The notes under the pieces are model-generated. The model searched no databases, was not told the origin of the DNA, and worked only from the letters and a program-made list of their open reading frames with translations. Shown here piece by piece: positions 8,660 through 16,881 of a DNA stretch of 64,000 nucleotides (the stretch's first letter is position 1; each line of letters opens with the position of its first letter). The DNA is from Sporobacter sp963663605 (GTDB lineage: Bacteria > Bacillota > Clostridia > Oscillospirales > Oscillospiraceae): positions 372,001 through 436,000 of the forward strand of contig CAXXVF010000002.1 in assembly GCA_963663605.2 (NCBI GenBank). Direction: 5' to 3'. The position numbers and the translations under genes are program-made.

Positions 8660-8863
8660 ATGGCGACCACGCGGCTGATGCCTCTGCATATTGGAAAGGG
8701 GCGGGATGTCGGCATGGTGATCCGAGACATTGCACTTTCCTCTTGTCGGAATGTAAAAGAATATATACCTATTCGCACAAGACCTACCGAAGATGTGAAT
8801 AAGGATTCTGCTGTTCGTACTTTAGCAGATATTCTTTTTTTCTTTTCTGTAATAAATCTTTAG
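8660..8863 (+). pseudogene. relaxase 5' remnant
   Basis: The ATG follows an excellent AAGGAGG site, and the product begins MATTRLMPLHIGKGRDVGMV. This is the characteristic N-terminus of Firmicutes plasmid/transposon relaxases (MobA/MobL-like), whose full length is several hundred residues. The similarity fades after about 25 residues and the frame stops after 67. I infer a truncated gene from an older mobilizable element, independent of the intact relaxase at 12043-14025. Confidence 0.55.
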
Positions 8864-8958
8864 AGTGGAAGATTCAAGGCGGTTCATAATGAACCGGGGC
8901 TGGGATCACCTTGAAAGCGCAATAACCCCTTTGCGGCGCAGCTTGTTTTTCGGCATAA

Positions 8959-9225
8959 TCAGTCCTTTAAAATCAAGCGGTTGCTAGAGCGGCTGCCGTT
9001 TTCACGATATCGCGCTTCCTTCTCAATCAGCCCCGCCTCGACTAAATCGTTCAACGCGCGCTTGACGGTGCTTCGGGAGAGCTGCAGTTCCGCCGCTATC
9101 GTATTTACCGCCGGCCAGCAGTCGGGCTTAGTGCCAGAGCGGTCCTTCAGGTACATATAAACAGACCGCGCCCGATGAGGAAGCTCGTCGGGCGCGGCTT
9201 TATAAATTATACTAAAATAACCCAC
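8959..9225 (-). CDS. winged helix-turn-helix protein of the ICE
   Basis: The 88-residue protein carries a replication-initiator-like winged HTH: ELPHRARSVYMYLKDRSG, then CWPAVNTIAAELQLSRSTVKRALNDLVEAGLIEKEARY. This pattern is typical of the small HTH_36-type proteins found next to ICE transfer genes. It starts 11 nt after the stop of the coupling-protein gene and ends the minus-strand transfer operon. It probably binds ICE DNA or regulates the operon. The start at 9225 is the first Met and gives a normal length for the family. Confidence 0.75.
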   Translation of the reverse strand: MGYFSIIYKAAPDELPHRARSVYMYLKDRSGTKPDCWPAVNTIAAELQLSRSTVKRALNDLVEAGLIEKEARYRENGSRSSNRLILKD

Positions 9226-9235
9226 CTAAAACCTC

Positions 9236-11059
9236 CTATGTCTTTACCTGGTGACGGCGCTCATCGGATTTCTCCGACGCCATACTCTGCGTGTAAAGCG
9301 TTCCCGCGCCATCCTGCGATTCGAGTGGCGCTTCTTCTGCGCTGTCTGCGGATTCTTCAGCGTTTTTTTGCCGGGCGATGCTCCTTTCCAAGGTGTGCTT
9401 ATCGGCGTAAGCGACCTTGCGATGGGATTTTTCTTCTACAGTATAAGGCTTACCGAAGGTAATACCCCAATCCAGAAACAGTTTGAGCCGGGTACGCATC
9501 GGGTGCGTTCCTGTTTTCATGACAATAAAGTTACCCTTGGGGAGCGATTTTAGCTCGTCAGATGTCATGAGCGGACGCTCCATCATTTGCAGGGATTGGC
9601 TGGGATCGTTTTTGCCGCGGCTCACGCTCCCGCTCATTACCGTTCGGCTGCCCATTGCTGTTGACAACACCTCTGCGGTCTTACTGTTCGGCGCGAAGCC
9701 GCCGAAGATGGTTACCTGGCAGTTGTCAACTATGATCTCGGAGCCCTCCTTACCGTAGTTTTTCTGGAGCTGCCCGAAGGATTGAATGATTGGCACCATG
9801 GTCATTCGGCGGGAGCGGGAGGCGGAGAATATGAGCTCCAGCGATTCGATGGTCGGAAGCGTGCCCAGCTCGTCGCAATAAAATACAACGCGGTTTTTGA
9901 GCTGGCCGCCGTTCTCGTCCGCCACCGACAGAATTTCACGGTAGAGCTGCTGGATCATAAGGCTGACCATGAAGTATTTCGTCAGGTCCTCTTCGGGGAG
10001 TACGATAAATATAGCGGACCTTTCGTTGCAGAACCTCTCGGCGTCGATTGCCGTATCGAAGCACAAGACCTGCTCCATTTCTGTGTCGAGGAACGAATTT
10101 AACCGCGATAGCACGGTGGACAGCACCGACATCATTGCCTGCTCCGCCGAATTGAGGGCCGCGCCCGCGAACCACTTCGCCTTGTGCTCCGGCGGGAGTT
10201 GATTCATCAGGATTTGAAACTGGCTTCTCCTTTTATCCTTGCTTGGCTCCAGCAAATCCTGTACCAGCTTAAACACGCTGATGATATGGCGGCAGTCTTG
10301 TGTTGTTCCGTCTGTTTGCTTTTCCGGTGAAAGGTATTCCGCCACGAGCAAAATAACAGCGCATAATAGCCCCTCGGCGGCATCGTAGAAGAAAGCGTTT
10401 TGACCGTAGCTTGAGCTGTCGCCGCTTGAGTTGATGATTGTCTTCGAGATGATTTTCGCGTACTTTTCCGCACGAGCTTTTGAGGCCAAGTCGTCAGGGT
10501 TTGCGCGGTAGATATCCATGTACTTGTTGACGAGATGGAGCATATTGTTGCCGTCAGAGCGGGTGGGGTTGCGGAGGTCTATGACCGCAATACTGTAACC
10601 ATAGTAGTCATGGGCGATTGTGCCGTAATTTCGAAAGAGATCGCCCTTAGTGTCTGTGCATAAAAAGCTCATGCCCGATGCACAGGCGTATTCCAGATTG
10701 GGATACAAGAAAAACGCTGTTTTGCCCACGCCGGACGCGCCGATCATGAGGCAGTGAACGTCGTCGGAATCCACCAGGGCCGTGACTTCCTTTTTATGCA
10801 CGACACTGCCGAGAATGATACCCTGCGTTTCAGGACGATTTTTGCCCTTGCGCCACGCAGCAACATCGAAGGGAATGCGTGTGTAGATTTTTTGTATCTC
10901 ACGCTTCGTGGCAAAGCGGGCCGTGCCGTGCTGTCCGTCGCCCACAGTACGGGATTTAATACTGTTTAGGGTGAAGTTATGAGCGATTATGGCGAGGCCG
11001 CCGATGACGATAAACATTACGGCGGCCGCGGCGAGGAGGATGTATATTTGTGAGTTCAT
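9236..11059 (-). CDS. virD4: type IV coupling protein, VirD4/TraG family
   Basis: This 607-residue ATPase would link the relaxosome to the secretion channel at the inner membrane. An N-terminal membrane segment (residues 6-28) is followed by a short soluble linker. The Walker A is IGASGVGKTAFF (about 106-117) and the Walker B-like segment is RVVFYCDELGTLPT. After it come the conserved coupling-protein segments SASRSRRMTMVPIIQSFGQL and NCQVTIFGGF. The ATG at 11059 follows AAAGGAG. It precedes the toprim protein and relaxase genes on the same strand, a normal ICE arrangement. Confidence 0.92.
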   Translation of the reverse strand: MNSQIYILLAAAAVMFIVIGGLAIIAHNFTLNSIKSRTVGDGQHGTARFATKREIQKIYTRIPFDVAAWRKGKNRPETQGIILGSVVHKKEVTALVDSDDVHCLMIGASGVGKTAFFLYPNLEYACASGMSFLCTDTKGDLFRNYGTIAHDYYGYSIAVIDLRNPTRSDGNNMLHLVNKYMDIYRANPDDLASKARAEKYAKIISKTIINSSGDSSSYGQNAFFYDAAEGLLCAVILLVAEYLSPEKQTDGTTQDCRHIISVFKLVQDLLEPSKDKRRSQFQILMNQLPPEHKAKWFAGAALNSAEQAMMSVLSTVLSRLNSFLDTEMEQVLCFDTAIDAERFCNERSAIFIVLPEEDLTKYFMVSLMIQQLYREILSVADENGGQLKNRVVFYCDELGTLPTIESLELIFSASRSRRMTMVPIIQSFGQLQKNYGKEGSEIIVDNCQVTIFGGFAPNSKTAEVLSTAMGSRTVMSGSVSRGKNDPSQSLQMMERPLMTSDELKSLPKGNFIVMKTGTHPMRTRLKLFLDWGITFGKPYTVEEKSHRKVAYADKHTLERSIARQKNAEESADSAEEAPLESQDGAGTLYTQSMASEKSDERRHQVKT

Positions 11060-11078
11060 CTGTAGCTCCTTTTATATA

Positions 11079-12032
11079 TTATTTCATATTCATTGTGTAG
11101 CTTTGCTCATTTGCCTCCAGCTCTGCCGTGACCGCGATCAAATCATCGTTCCAGTCCTTATTCTGCGGAATGTCTCTGTCACAGGCGTAGCCTCGCTCCG
11201 AAAGAGAAGCGGCAAATTTCTCCTCTGCGTTTTGACCGGCGTTGTCGTTATCAAGGCAAAGTATGACATGACTGACATGCGGATTTGTTTCCAGCGTTTT
11301 CAGCATAGCCTGCTCCGACAGGCCGCAGAGGGCCACATAACTGTTTTCACGCCAGTCCTGCGGGCGGAGCGTTATGTATGACAGCATATCTATCGGAGCT
11401 TCGAAGACATACAGGCGATTGCCTGTGCCCAGATAATGAAAGCTGTACGCCGGATCGCTGCCGTCCACGTTGCCCTTATAATTTTTACCCTCGGTATAAA
11501 GCCCGTGCTTATGGGCGTGACGAGCAACGCCATGTTCATCGAGTCCGACGAACACGGCGTTGTGGTATTCCTTCAATCTATCTTTGGATTTTTCATAGCT
11601 TTCATACAGGAGCTTTTCCTTTACGAAGGCACGGACTATCTCCCCGTCGAGCTGTCTTGTTTTTACAAGGTAGGCGAAAACTCGGCGCATGTCGCTGTGA
11701 GCGCTCGGCAGTTCAAACGGCTTTTTTTGTTTTTTTCTTTTGGGTTGAGCCGCACGATATATTTCTCCCTGCTCGCCGCCGAGCAGGAGTGTTACAGCTT
11801 CCGGGAAGCTGAGCTTGTAATACTGCCGGGCGAAGTCAATGGCGTAGCCGCCTCGCTCCGCCGAGTGATCGTACCATTGGTTGCCGCGCACCGTGATGCT
11901 GTGGTCGCCGGCGAGACGCTTTTCCCGGCCGCTTGGCAAAAGCTTTTCTCCGCGCCTCCTGAGAAAGTCTTCAAGATCAACGCTGTTGGCGCGGTATTTC
12001 TGGTCTTCGGTGAAGTGAATGTATGTATTCAT
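11079..12032 (-). CDS. DUF3991/toprim-domain protein (primase-like)
   Basis: The 317-residue protein starts at MNTYIHFTEDQKYRANSVDL, after AGGAGGAAGACT; an upstream Met would overlap the relaxase gene. The N-terminal half contains a DUF3991-type segment (WYDHSAERGGYAIDFAR, FPEAVTLLLGG). A toprim-like domain follows, with LYVFEAPIDMLSY and the acidic motif VILCLDNDNAGQNAEEKF. Toprim proteins of this type are frequent next to ICE relaxases and may prime complementary-strand synthesis after transfer. The zinc-finger part of full primases is not evident, so its activity is inferred. Confidence 0.8.
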   Translation of the reverse strand: MNTYIHFTEDQKYRANSVDLEDFLRRRGEKLLPSGREKRLAGDHSITVRGNQWYDHSAERGGYAIDFARQYYKLSFPEAVTLLLGGEQGEIYRAAQPKRKKQKKPFELPSAHSDMRRVFAYLVKTRQLDGEIVRAFVKEKLLYESYEKSKDRLKEYHNAVFVGLDEHGVARHAHKHGLYTEGKNYKGNVDGSDPAYSFHYLGTGNRLYVFEAPIDMLSYITLRPQDWRENSYVALCGLSEQAMLKTLETNPHVSHVILCLDNDNAGQNAEEKFAASLSERGYACDRDIPQNKDWNDDLIAVTAELEANEQSYTMNMK

Positions 12033-12042
12033 AGTCTTCCTC

Positions 12043-14025
12043 CTACATTGACAGGCTCCGTATACTATCGTCCTTGGCGTGCCCAGCCGCCTGTTTTTTC
12101 TTGCGGAGCTTTTGCTGACGCTTCCGGTCAATTTGAAGCCCGCCCGAATTGCGTATAGGCGCGCTGTCGGCAAAAATCCGGCTCATGTGGTGAAGCAGAC
12201 GCGTGGCGGTCAGCATAACTGACGGCGAATGCTGCTTATCCATATTGTCGAGAAAAAATTGAGCATAGATATTGCCCTGCGCCGCCGAGAGCGCAAACCA
12301 CTTGGCTGACGCTTCCTTGTCATGCGGCACGTCCTCGCCTGTAAGATAGAGCTTCCCGAGCGTATACTGCGCGTATTGGTTGCCTTGCTCCGCCGACGCG
12401 GTCAGATAGTGCAGCGCGGCTCCGATATCCTTCGGCGCGTCCTCGCCGGCAAGATAAATTTTTCCGAGGCGATACCGGGCAAGAGGATTTCCAAGCTCGG
12501 CGGCGCGATTAAAATGACAGATGGCTTTTGCGCTGTCCTTTTGGATGTCATCCCCCTTGAGCTGTAAAACTCCGAGCGCGTACTCGGCATAAAAGTGCTT
12601 TTTCTCAGCGGCGAATTCAAACCAGCGCACAGCCTCATTCACGTCCTTCAAGATGCCCTCGCCGCCGAGATAGAGTTTGGCGAGTCTGTACGCGGCGAAC
12701 TCATTTCCGCTCTCCGCCGACTGCCGATAAAGCGCGGCGGCCTCGGCAACATCTTTTTCGATCCCGGTGTACTCGTCTCCGTAGTGATACTGCTTTGCCC
12801 GGTTGAAAGCTCTCCAGCTAATATCCGCGCTCTGTTCCGGCTCCGGTGCGCCGTCGGGTATGTTATTATCGGAATAACCCTGTTCCTCAAAGGTAAATAC
12901 GTGCTCAGATATACTCAGCGCCTCGCGGATTACCATATTGCGAATCGGCTTGAAGTCGGCGCATTTAGAAAGCGGGAGCATTTTATTCGGTTTATCCGTA
13001 TAGGTGTTTTCTATCCTTGACTTTAATTCCCACCAAGCGCGGTAGGCTTTTTCGACCCGTTCGTCACGAGCCAGCTCATCCACAATTTCATCCACTGTGG
13101 TTTTAAGCTCATGCTTAAGATAACCGTATTGCTTCTTACCGCTTACATATTGCAGGCGGTCGGCAAGATGGGAGATGAGCTGTTCGATGTGCTCGTTTTG
13201 CAGAGTTCCGTTTTGCATCCGCGTAATTAACTCGCTGGCTACCTCTGCCGCCTGGTCTTTCAGGTCGTCGCGCAGCTCGGTTTTCTCAGCATAGAGGGGC
13301 ATCAGCTCCTGCTTAAATATTTCGTTTGCGAGAGTGGACTTCATTTTTTCGATGCCCTGTTTAGTGAGGTAGCCTTCCTTTGGATTTACGCTGTAGCAGA
13401 CCATGTGGCAATGAGGGTGGTGATTCTCGTTATGAAACGCTGCGTACCACCTCAGATTGTCGGGATGGATTTTCATATTCTCGGATATCTCAATCGCTTT
13501 CGAGGAGAGGAGCGATTTCCATGCGTTTGCGCTATCGAAGCCGAGACGGGCGGCATCCTTGCGGCGCAGAGAAATGATGGGAGTCCACACGTTTCCTGCG
13601 TGTTCGGATATCTCTTTTGCGACGCTTGATAATACAAGGGGCTCGTTCCCTGATGTGAAAAGTCCGTGCGTACCGAGCCTCTCTACGCGGGGGCGGTTGG
13701 CGATGTAGTCGAGATATTTTTTACTGTCGCGAAGCTTGGAAAGATTTTGTTCAAGCGCGATCGTGATAAATTCGGAAGCGTTTTCACGGTTCGGAGTATT
13801 GTGGTAGTCCTCGTATTCAAAAAGCTCTATGCTGTCTGGAAACTCGCGGAATATTTGAGATATGAGCTTCTGTTGACCTTGCGTTGCTTCAAGGAGCGCG
13901 TCATTGTCACTTGGTCGCTCAACACCGTCGCGCGTAGCGACGTAGTTCACGAGATTCCCGCGCCGCGCCGCGGCTTCTTTGCCGCTGCCCTTGATATAAC
14001 CGTTCTTTATTACAATGCGAGCCAT
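12043..14025 (-). CDS. MobP3-like relaxase with C-terminal Sel1 repeats
   Basis: The 660-residue protein should nick oriT and lead the transferred strand. The N-terminal relaxase begins MARIVIKNGYIKGSGKEA. It carries the HUH-type histidine cluster NENHHPHCHMVCYSVNP (about 199-215), with candidate catalytic tyrosines at Y10 and Y28 (LVNYVATRDGVE). About residues 405-598 hold roughly five Sel1-like repeats of about 36 residues (for example AAYRLAKLYLGGEGILKDVN and ARYRLGKIYLAGEDAPKDI). These are usually protein-binding. A lysine-rich tail (QQKLRKKKQ) follows. It overlaps the RHH gene by 1 nt, and the candidate oriT lies beyond that. Confidence 0.85.
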   Translation of the reverse strand: MARIVIKNGYIKGSGKEAAARRGNLVNYVATRDGVERPSDNDALLEATQGQQKLISQIFREFPDSIELFEYEDYHNTPNRENASEFITIALEQNLSKLRDSKKYLDYIANRPRVERLGTHGLFTSGNEPLVLSSVAKEISEHAGNVWTPIISLRRKDAARLGFDSANAWKSLLSSKAIEISENMKIHPDNLRWYAAFHNENHHPHCHMVCYSVNPKEGYLTKQGIEKMKSTLANEIFKQELMPLYAEKTELRDDLKDQAAEVASELITRMQNGTLQNEHIEQLISHLADRLQYVSGKKQYGYLKHELKTTVDEIVDELARDERVEKAYRAWWELKSRIENTYTDKPNKMLPLSKCADFKPIRNMVIREALSISEHVFTFEEQGYSDNNIPDGAPEPEQSADISWRAFNRAKQYHYGDEYTGIEKDVAEAAALYRQSAESGNEFAAYRLAKLYLGGEGILKDVNEAVRWFEFAAEKKHFYAEYALGVLQLKGDDIQKDSAKAICHFNRAAELGNPLARYRLGKIYLAGEDAPKDIGAALHYLTASAEQGNQYAQYTLGKLYLTGEDVPHDKEASAKWFALSAAQGNIYAQFFLDNMDKQHSPSVMLTATRLLHHMSRIFADSAPIRNSGGLQIDRKRQQKLRKKKQAAGHAKDDSIRSLSM

Positions 14026-14441
14026 TATTCATCGCCGCTGTGCTGAAATGCCATCGCATCATCAAGCCGTATCCTGCCTCCGGTCTTTTTCACCTCGGCC
14101 ACGCACCGCGCGCGCAAGCGGCGGAGTTCTTCATCGCCGACCTTCATATTCGCGGCTGTCAGATGCATCAGCATATCGGTTTCGACAGAGAGCCTGAACA
14201 GATTATTCGCAATGCGGTTTTCTGTATTTTGTATAACGCCCTCGACGCCGGACATCACCGCTTTGGAAAGAAACGGCGTCGTGTCTTTTACGCTGAGATA
14301 GCTGATGTAAAAATCGGCCGCCTTTTCAACAAGCTCGCTACGGCTTTTACAGTTGTCCTTCTGGAAGGTCGCGTCAATAGCTTCTATTGTCTCGGGATAT
14401 AGCCACACGACGGTTCTCTTTTTATTTTCATTGCTATGCAT
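14025..14441 (-). CDS. ribbon-helix-helix mobilization accessory protein
   Basis: The 138-residue protein begins MHSNENKKRTVVWLYPETIE; the ATG at 14441 follows AAGGAGGATTTCT. The N-terminal segment (RTVVWLYPETIEAIDATFQ, then KSRSELVEKAADFYISYL) fits an RHH DNA-binding fold, as in MobC/NikA-type proteins. The remaining helical region may contact the relaxase. It is directly upstream of the relaxase (1-nt overlap) and directly next to the repeat-rich region 14442-14826. The most likely role is binding oriT and helping the relaxase nick. Confidence 0.75.
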   Translation of the reverse strand: MHSNENKKRTVVWLYPETIEAIDATFQKDNCKSRSELVEKAADFYISYLSVKDTTPFLSKAVMSGVEGVIQNTENRIANNLFRLSVETDMLMHLTAANMKVGDEELRRLRARCVAEVKKTGGRIRLDDAMAFQHSGDE

Positions 14442-14826
14442 AGAAATCCTCCTTGTTTTGGGTACGACCACCTTGAGGTGACCGCAAGAAAGTCCCAATT
14501 TTCTTGGTAAATATCAAATCGCGACCACCTTGGACAGCACCAGGCGCGAATTCCGACCACCTGCCTGAAAGCGCGAAAACGCCCAGCACTGCTGGGCGAA
14601 GTGGACGGCAGTGGTCGCTTGCGACCACCTGCCTTTCTCCTGCACATTTTTCGTCCGGGGGGGCACCAGTATATTCTGCCGGAAGCTCTCCCGACCGCGC
14701 GTTTTCAACGCTCCCGCACAAATCGCCGACGTTGCGAATTGCGGTGTCAGGGGCATACCGGGCCGCTTGGTTTGAACAAATGGCACACAGGGGCACACAG
14801 GGGCACACAGGGCGGCAAGCGGCGGT
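14442..14826. other. candidate origin of transfer (oriT) with iterons and palindromes
   Basis: No credible gene is present in this 385-bp gap, but repeats are dense. CGACCACCT occurs directly at 14465, 14522, 14554 and 14622, with an inverted partner (GTGGTCG) at 14611. A perfect palindrome spans 14580-14598 (CGCCCAGCA, one base, TGCTGGGCG). Another stem spans 14611-14628 (GTGGTCGC / GCGACCAC). Three tandem 10-bp units (GGCACACAGG type) span about 14782-14812. The position next to the RHH and relaxase genes fits oriT. The nick site cannot be placed. Confidence 0.55.
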
Positions 14827-15063
14827 TTACAGCTCCGGCTGGCTTTTGGTTGTTTCCTTTTTGGGGGCTGACGGTCGAGCTTTGCTATCCGTACCGCACT
14901 TGTCGATGTACTCGCGGACGGCGGCGGGGGCATACTTCTCATAGATTTTCTCAAGCGCTTCACCCAGCTCCCGCTCTAGGTCGGCGTCCTTTTTGCCCAT
15001 GTAATACTTGATCGCGTTCAGCTTGTCTTCTTCAATTTTTATGATCAGCGATACTTTTTTCAT
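14827..15063 (-). CDS. small conserved ICE protein (DUF6103-like)
   Basis: The 78-residue protein reads MKKVSLIIKIEEDKLNAIKY, then GKKDADLERELGEALEKIYEKYAP, then a Lys/Pro-rich tail. It resembles the small DUF6103 family, encoded next to mobilization genes in Clostridia conjugative elements. The N-terminal beta strand plus helices suggest an RHH-like dimer. It lies on the other side of the candidate oriT from the relaxase operon, so it could be a second oriT-binding factor. That role is inferred from position only. Confidence 0.65.
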   Translation of the reverse strand: MKKVSLIIKIEEDKLNAIKYYMGKKDADLERELGEALEKIYEKYAPAAVREYIDKCGTDSKARPSAPKKETTKSQPEL

Positions 15064-15081
15064 ATTTTTCTACGTCTCCCT

Positions 15082-15684
15082 TCACTGCATAGTCTGGCCT
15101 GCCGATTGTTCCTCCCGCCAAGGCTCGTCGCGGCAGTCTTCCGACAGTTCGGCGTATAACCGGTTGCAGAAGCTCATTTCAATAAAATTATCTTTCGCCG
15201 CGACGCTTTCAAGCAAATCGTTTATTTTAAGCTTTTCGAGAAGAAGTGTGCCGAGTCCGTTGCCCGGCGCGACCTCCACGCCATATCGTTCTCCTATTTC
15301 GTCAAAGCCGATACGGCAATAATCGCCGTCCGTATTTTTCAGGCCGTCCTCGATAATTCTGTCGGCTAGCTTCTGTATCTGTGCTTCAAAATATGGCTTG
15401 TAGCCGGGCAGCCACGCGGAATATCTGGCGTATGAATACCCTTGGCCATCTACCAGAATTCCGTCGTCTGCGCCCTCGCTCAACACGAGCAGGGTATGTC
15501 GAGTGCCGTTATTGTCAAGCCCCATAGCGTCAATATGACGTTCAACTACATCGCTGTCACACATTAGCCTGTTGCTGAAGGTCAGAAATTCCGTATGCGG
15601 AAGGAATTCCACAGCCGATATTACGGCGTTGTCGGTGTTGAAGCTTGTTGCCTTGCGTTCAAAAATGGCTTTAATATTAAGCAT
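15082..15684 (-). CDS. conserved ICE protein of unknown function (DUF6329-like)
   Basis: The 200-residue soluble protein has no membrane segment. Conserved-looking features are LLVLSEGADDGILVDGQGYSYARYSAW (about 65-92) and LADRIIEDGL. Proteins with this SYARYSA segment recur in Clostridia conjugative elements and are usually called DUF6329; I am not certain of the number. It sits 3 nt from the next gene upstream, inside the transfer operon. No catalytic motif is visible. The ATG at 15684 is the first Met and follows the stop of the hydrolase gene closely. Confidence 0.6.
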   Translation of the reverse strand: MLNIKAIFERKATSFNTDNAVISAVEFLPHTEFLTFSNRLMCDSDVVERHIDAMGLDNNGTRHTLLVLSEGADDGILVDGQGYSYARYSAWLPGYKPYFEAQIQKLADRIIEDGLKNTDGDYCRIGFDEIGERYGVEVAPGNGLGTLLLEKLKINDLLESVAAKDNFIEMSFCNRLYAELSEDCRDEPWREEQSAGQTMQ

Positions 15685-15687
15685 TAT

Positions 15688-16881
15688 TCATTCCTCCGTT
15701 ATGTAAGTGATGTACGGTATCTCCAGCCACGCCGTCCAGCCTCGGTCGACCAGCTTGGTCTTGACCACGCCGTACTTGGTACCCATAGCCTCGATTACCT
15801 CGCCGTTGCCGATGTAGATCCCGATATGTCCGTCGTGCCAGACGGCGAGTCCGGGCGTGTCAGGCATGGACGAGATATCTCCCTTGACCTCGGCGTATTG
15901 ATACATTTGGTTCGCTCCGATGTCCGGCATACCGTTCGTGGCGTAGTCGATGGTGAGCGTGTCGGGGTTGAGCCAGCCATAGCCCTTGATGAGCCCGACG
16001 CAGTCCGTTGTGCGTCCGCCGAGCCAATTGGCCTGAATGAAATCGGCGTAGTTTCCCACGCCTTCGGGGTACTGCGCCAGCTTGGACTCATAAAGCGCTT
16101 CTGTGAGAACGTTGCCGAAGGTTCCCCACACATAGCCCCAGCCGGACTCCCAGGCATGTACGGCATAGACCACCAAATCCTGATTGTTTTTCGCCGTAAG
16201 ATCAACAAACGCGGAGATATCAAGCTCCAGACTCGCGCCGCCGCCTCGCTCGTATTCGCCGGAAAAAACAGCGCCGCCGCTGCGCGTCCTGCCGTAGATA
16301 GCATCGGCGTTTTCCCTAACTGTGTCGGTGATCTCCGCGCCCATGACGGCCGCGATGTTTTTATACACCGTCTCCAGAGATGCGATGGGCACGGCGACGG
16401 TATATGTGGTTTCATGCGCCACGCCTTCCTCATCCGTCCATGTGTCGGTTCGCTGTTCATAGGTGACAAAGCAATCGACAAATTGCGAGATCGGGGCTGC
16501 GGATGGGTTCTCACAACCGAAATACAGAGCATAAAAAACGGCCTTGACCCGGTGAGAGTCGAGACCGTTTCCGTTTTCCGTCATGGCGCTGACTGCGGCT
16601 ATATTACTGTCAACGGCGGCGAAGCTATTCCGCATTTCCTCGATGTATTGACGGTACGCCTCGGGAACCGTCCCGGAGATCGTGCCGCCATAGTAGCACA
16701 GGTCAACGGCGGCAATGTTGTGTTCCGAGCCGCCCGACATAAAAGCGAATATGAGGATAAAGATCATAATAAGAGGAGACAGAATAGCGGCGATTATCCA
16801 GCCGACCGCCTTGCGGCCCTTTTCATATGTGAGAATGGCGGCGGCCAACTTAGCAGCCGCTGCGGTAGTCAGCCCGGCCAT
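15688..16881 (-). CDS. T4SS cell-wall hydrolase, NlpC/P60-type (VirB1-like)
   Basis: The 397-residue protein has an N-terminal membrane segment (VGWIIAAILSPLIMIFILIF, about 26-45) and a long extracellular region. The C-terminal NlpC/P60 domain has the catalytic Cys in RTTDCVGLIKGYGW and the His in LAVWHDGHIGIYIGNGEVIE. Such enzymes cut peptide cross-links so that the conjugation channel can pass the wall of Gram-positive cells. It overlaps the VirB4 gene by 1 nt, so co-translation is likely. A lytic transglycosylase half, present in some homologues, is not obvious. Confidence 0.85.
   Translation of the reverse strand: MAGLTTAAAAKLAAAILTYEKGRKAVGWIIAAILSPLIMIFILIFAFMSGGSEHNIAAVDLCYYGGTISGTVPEAYRQYIEEMRNSFAAVDSNIAAVSAMTENGNGLDSHRVKAVFYALYFGCENPSAAPISQFVDCFVTYEQRTDTWTDEEGVAHETTYTVAVPIASLETVYKNIAAVMGAEITDTVRENADAIYGRTRSGGAVFSGEYERGGGASLELDISAFVDLTAKNNQDLVVYAVHAWESGWGYVWGTFGNVLTEALYESKLAQYPEGVGNYADFIQANWLGGRTTDCVGLIKGYGWLNPDTLTIDYATNGMPDIGANQMYQYAEVKGDISSMPDTPGLAVWHDGHIGIYIGNGEVIEAMGTKYGVVKTKLVDRGWTAWLEIPYITYITEE

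Noticed and set aside
14504..14963. Several overlapping open frames in the repeat-rich gap
   Set aside because: They are Pro/Arg-rich readings of the repeats and overlap the DUF6103-like gene; the iterons explain the sequence better.
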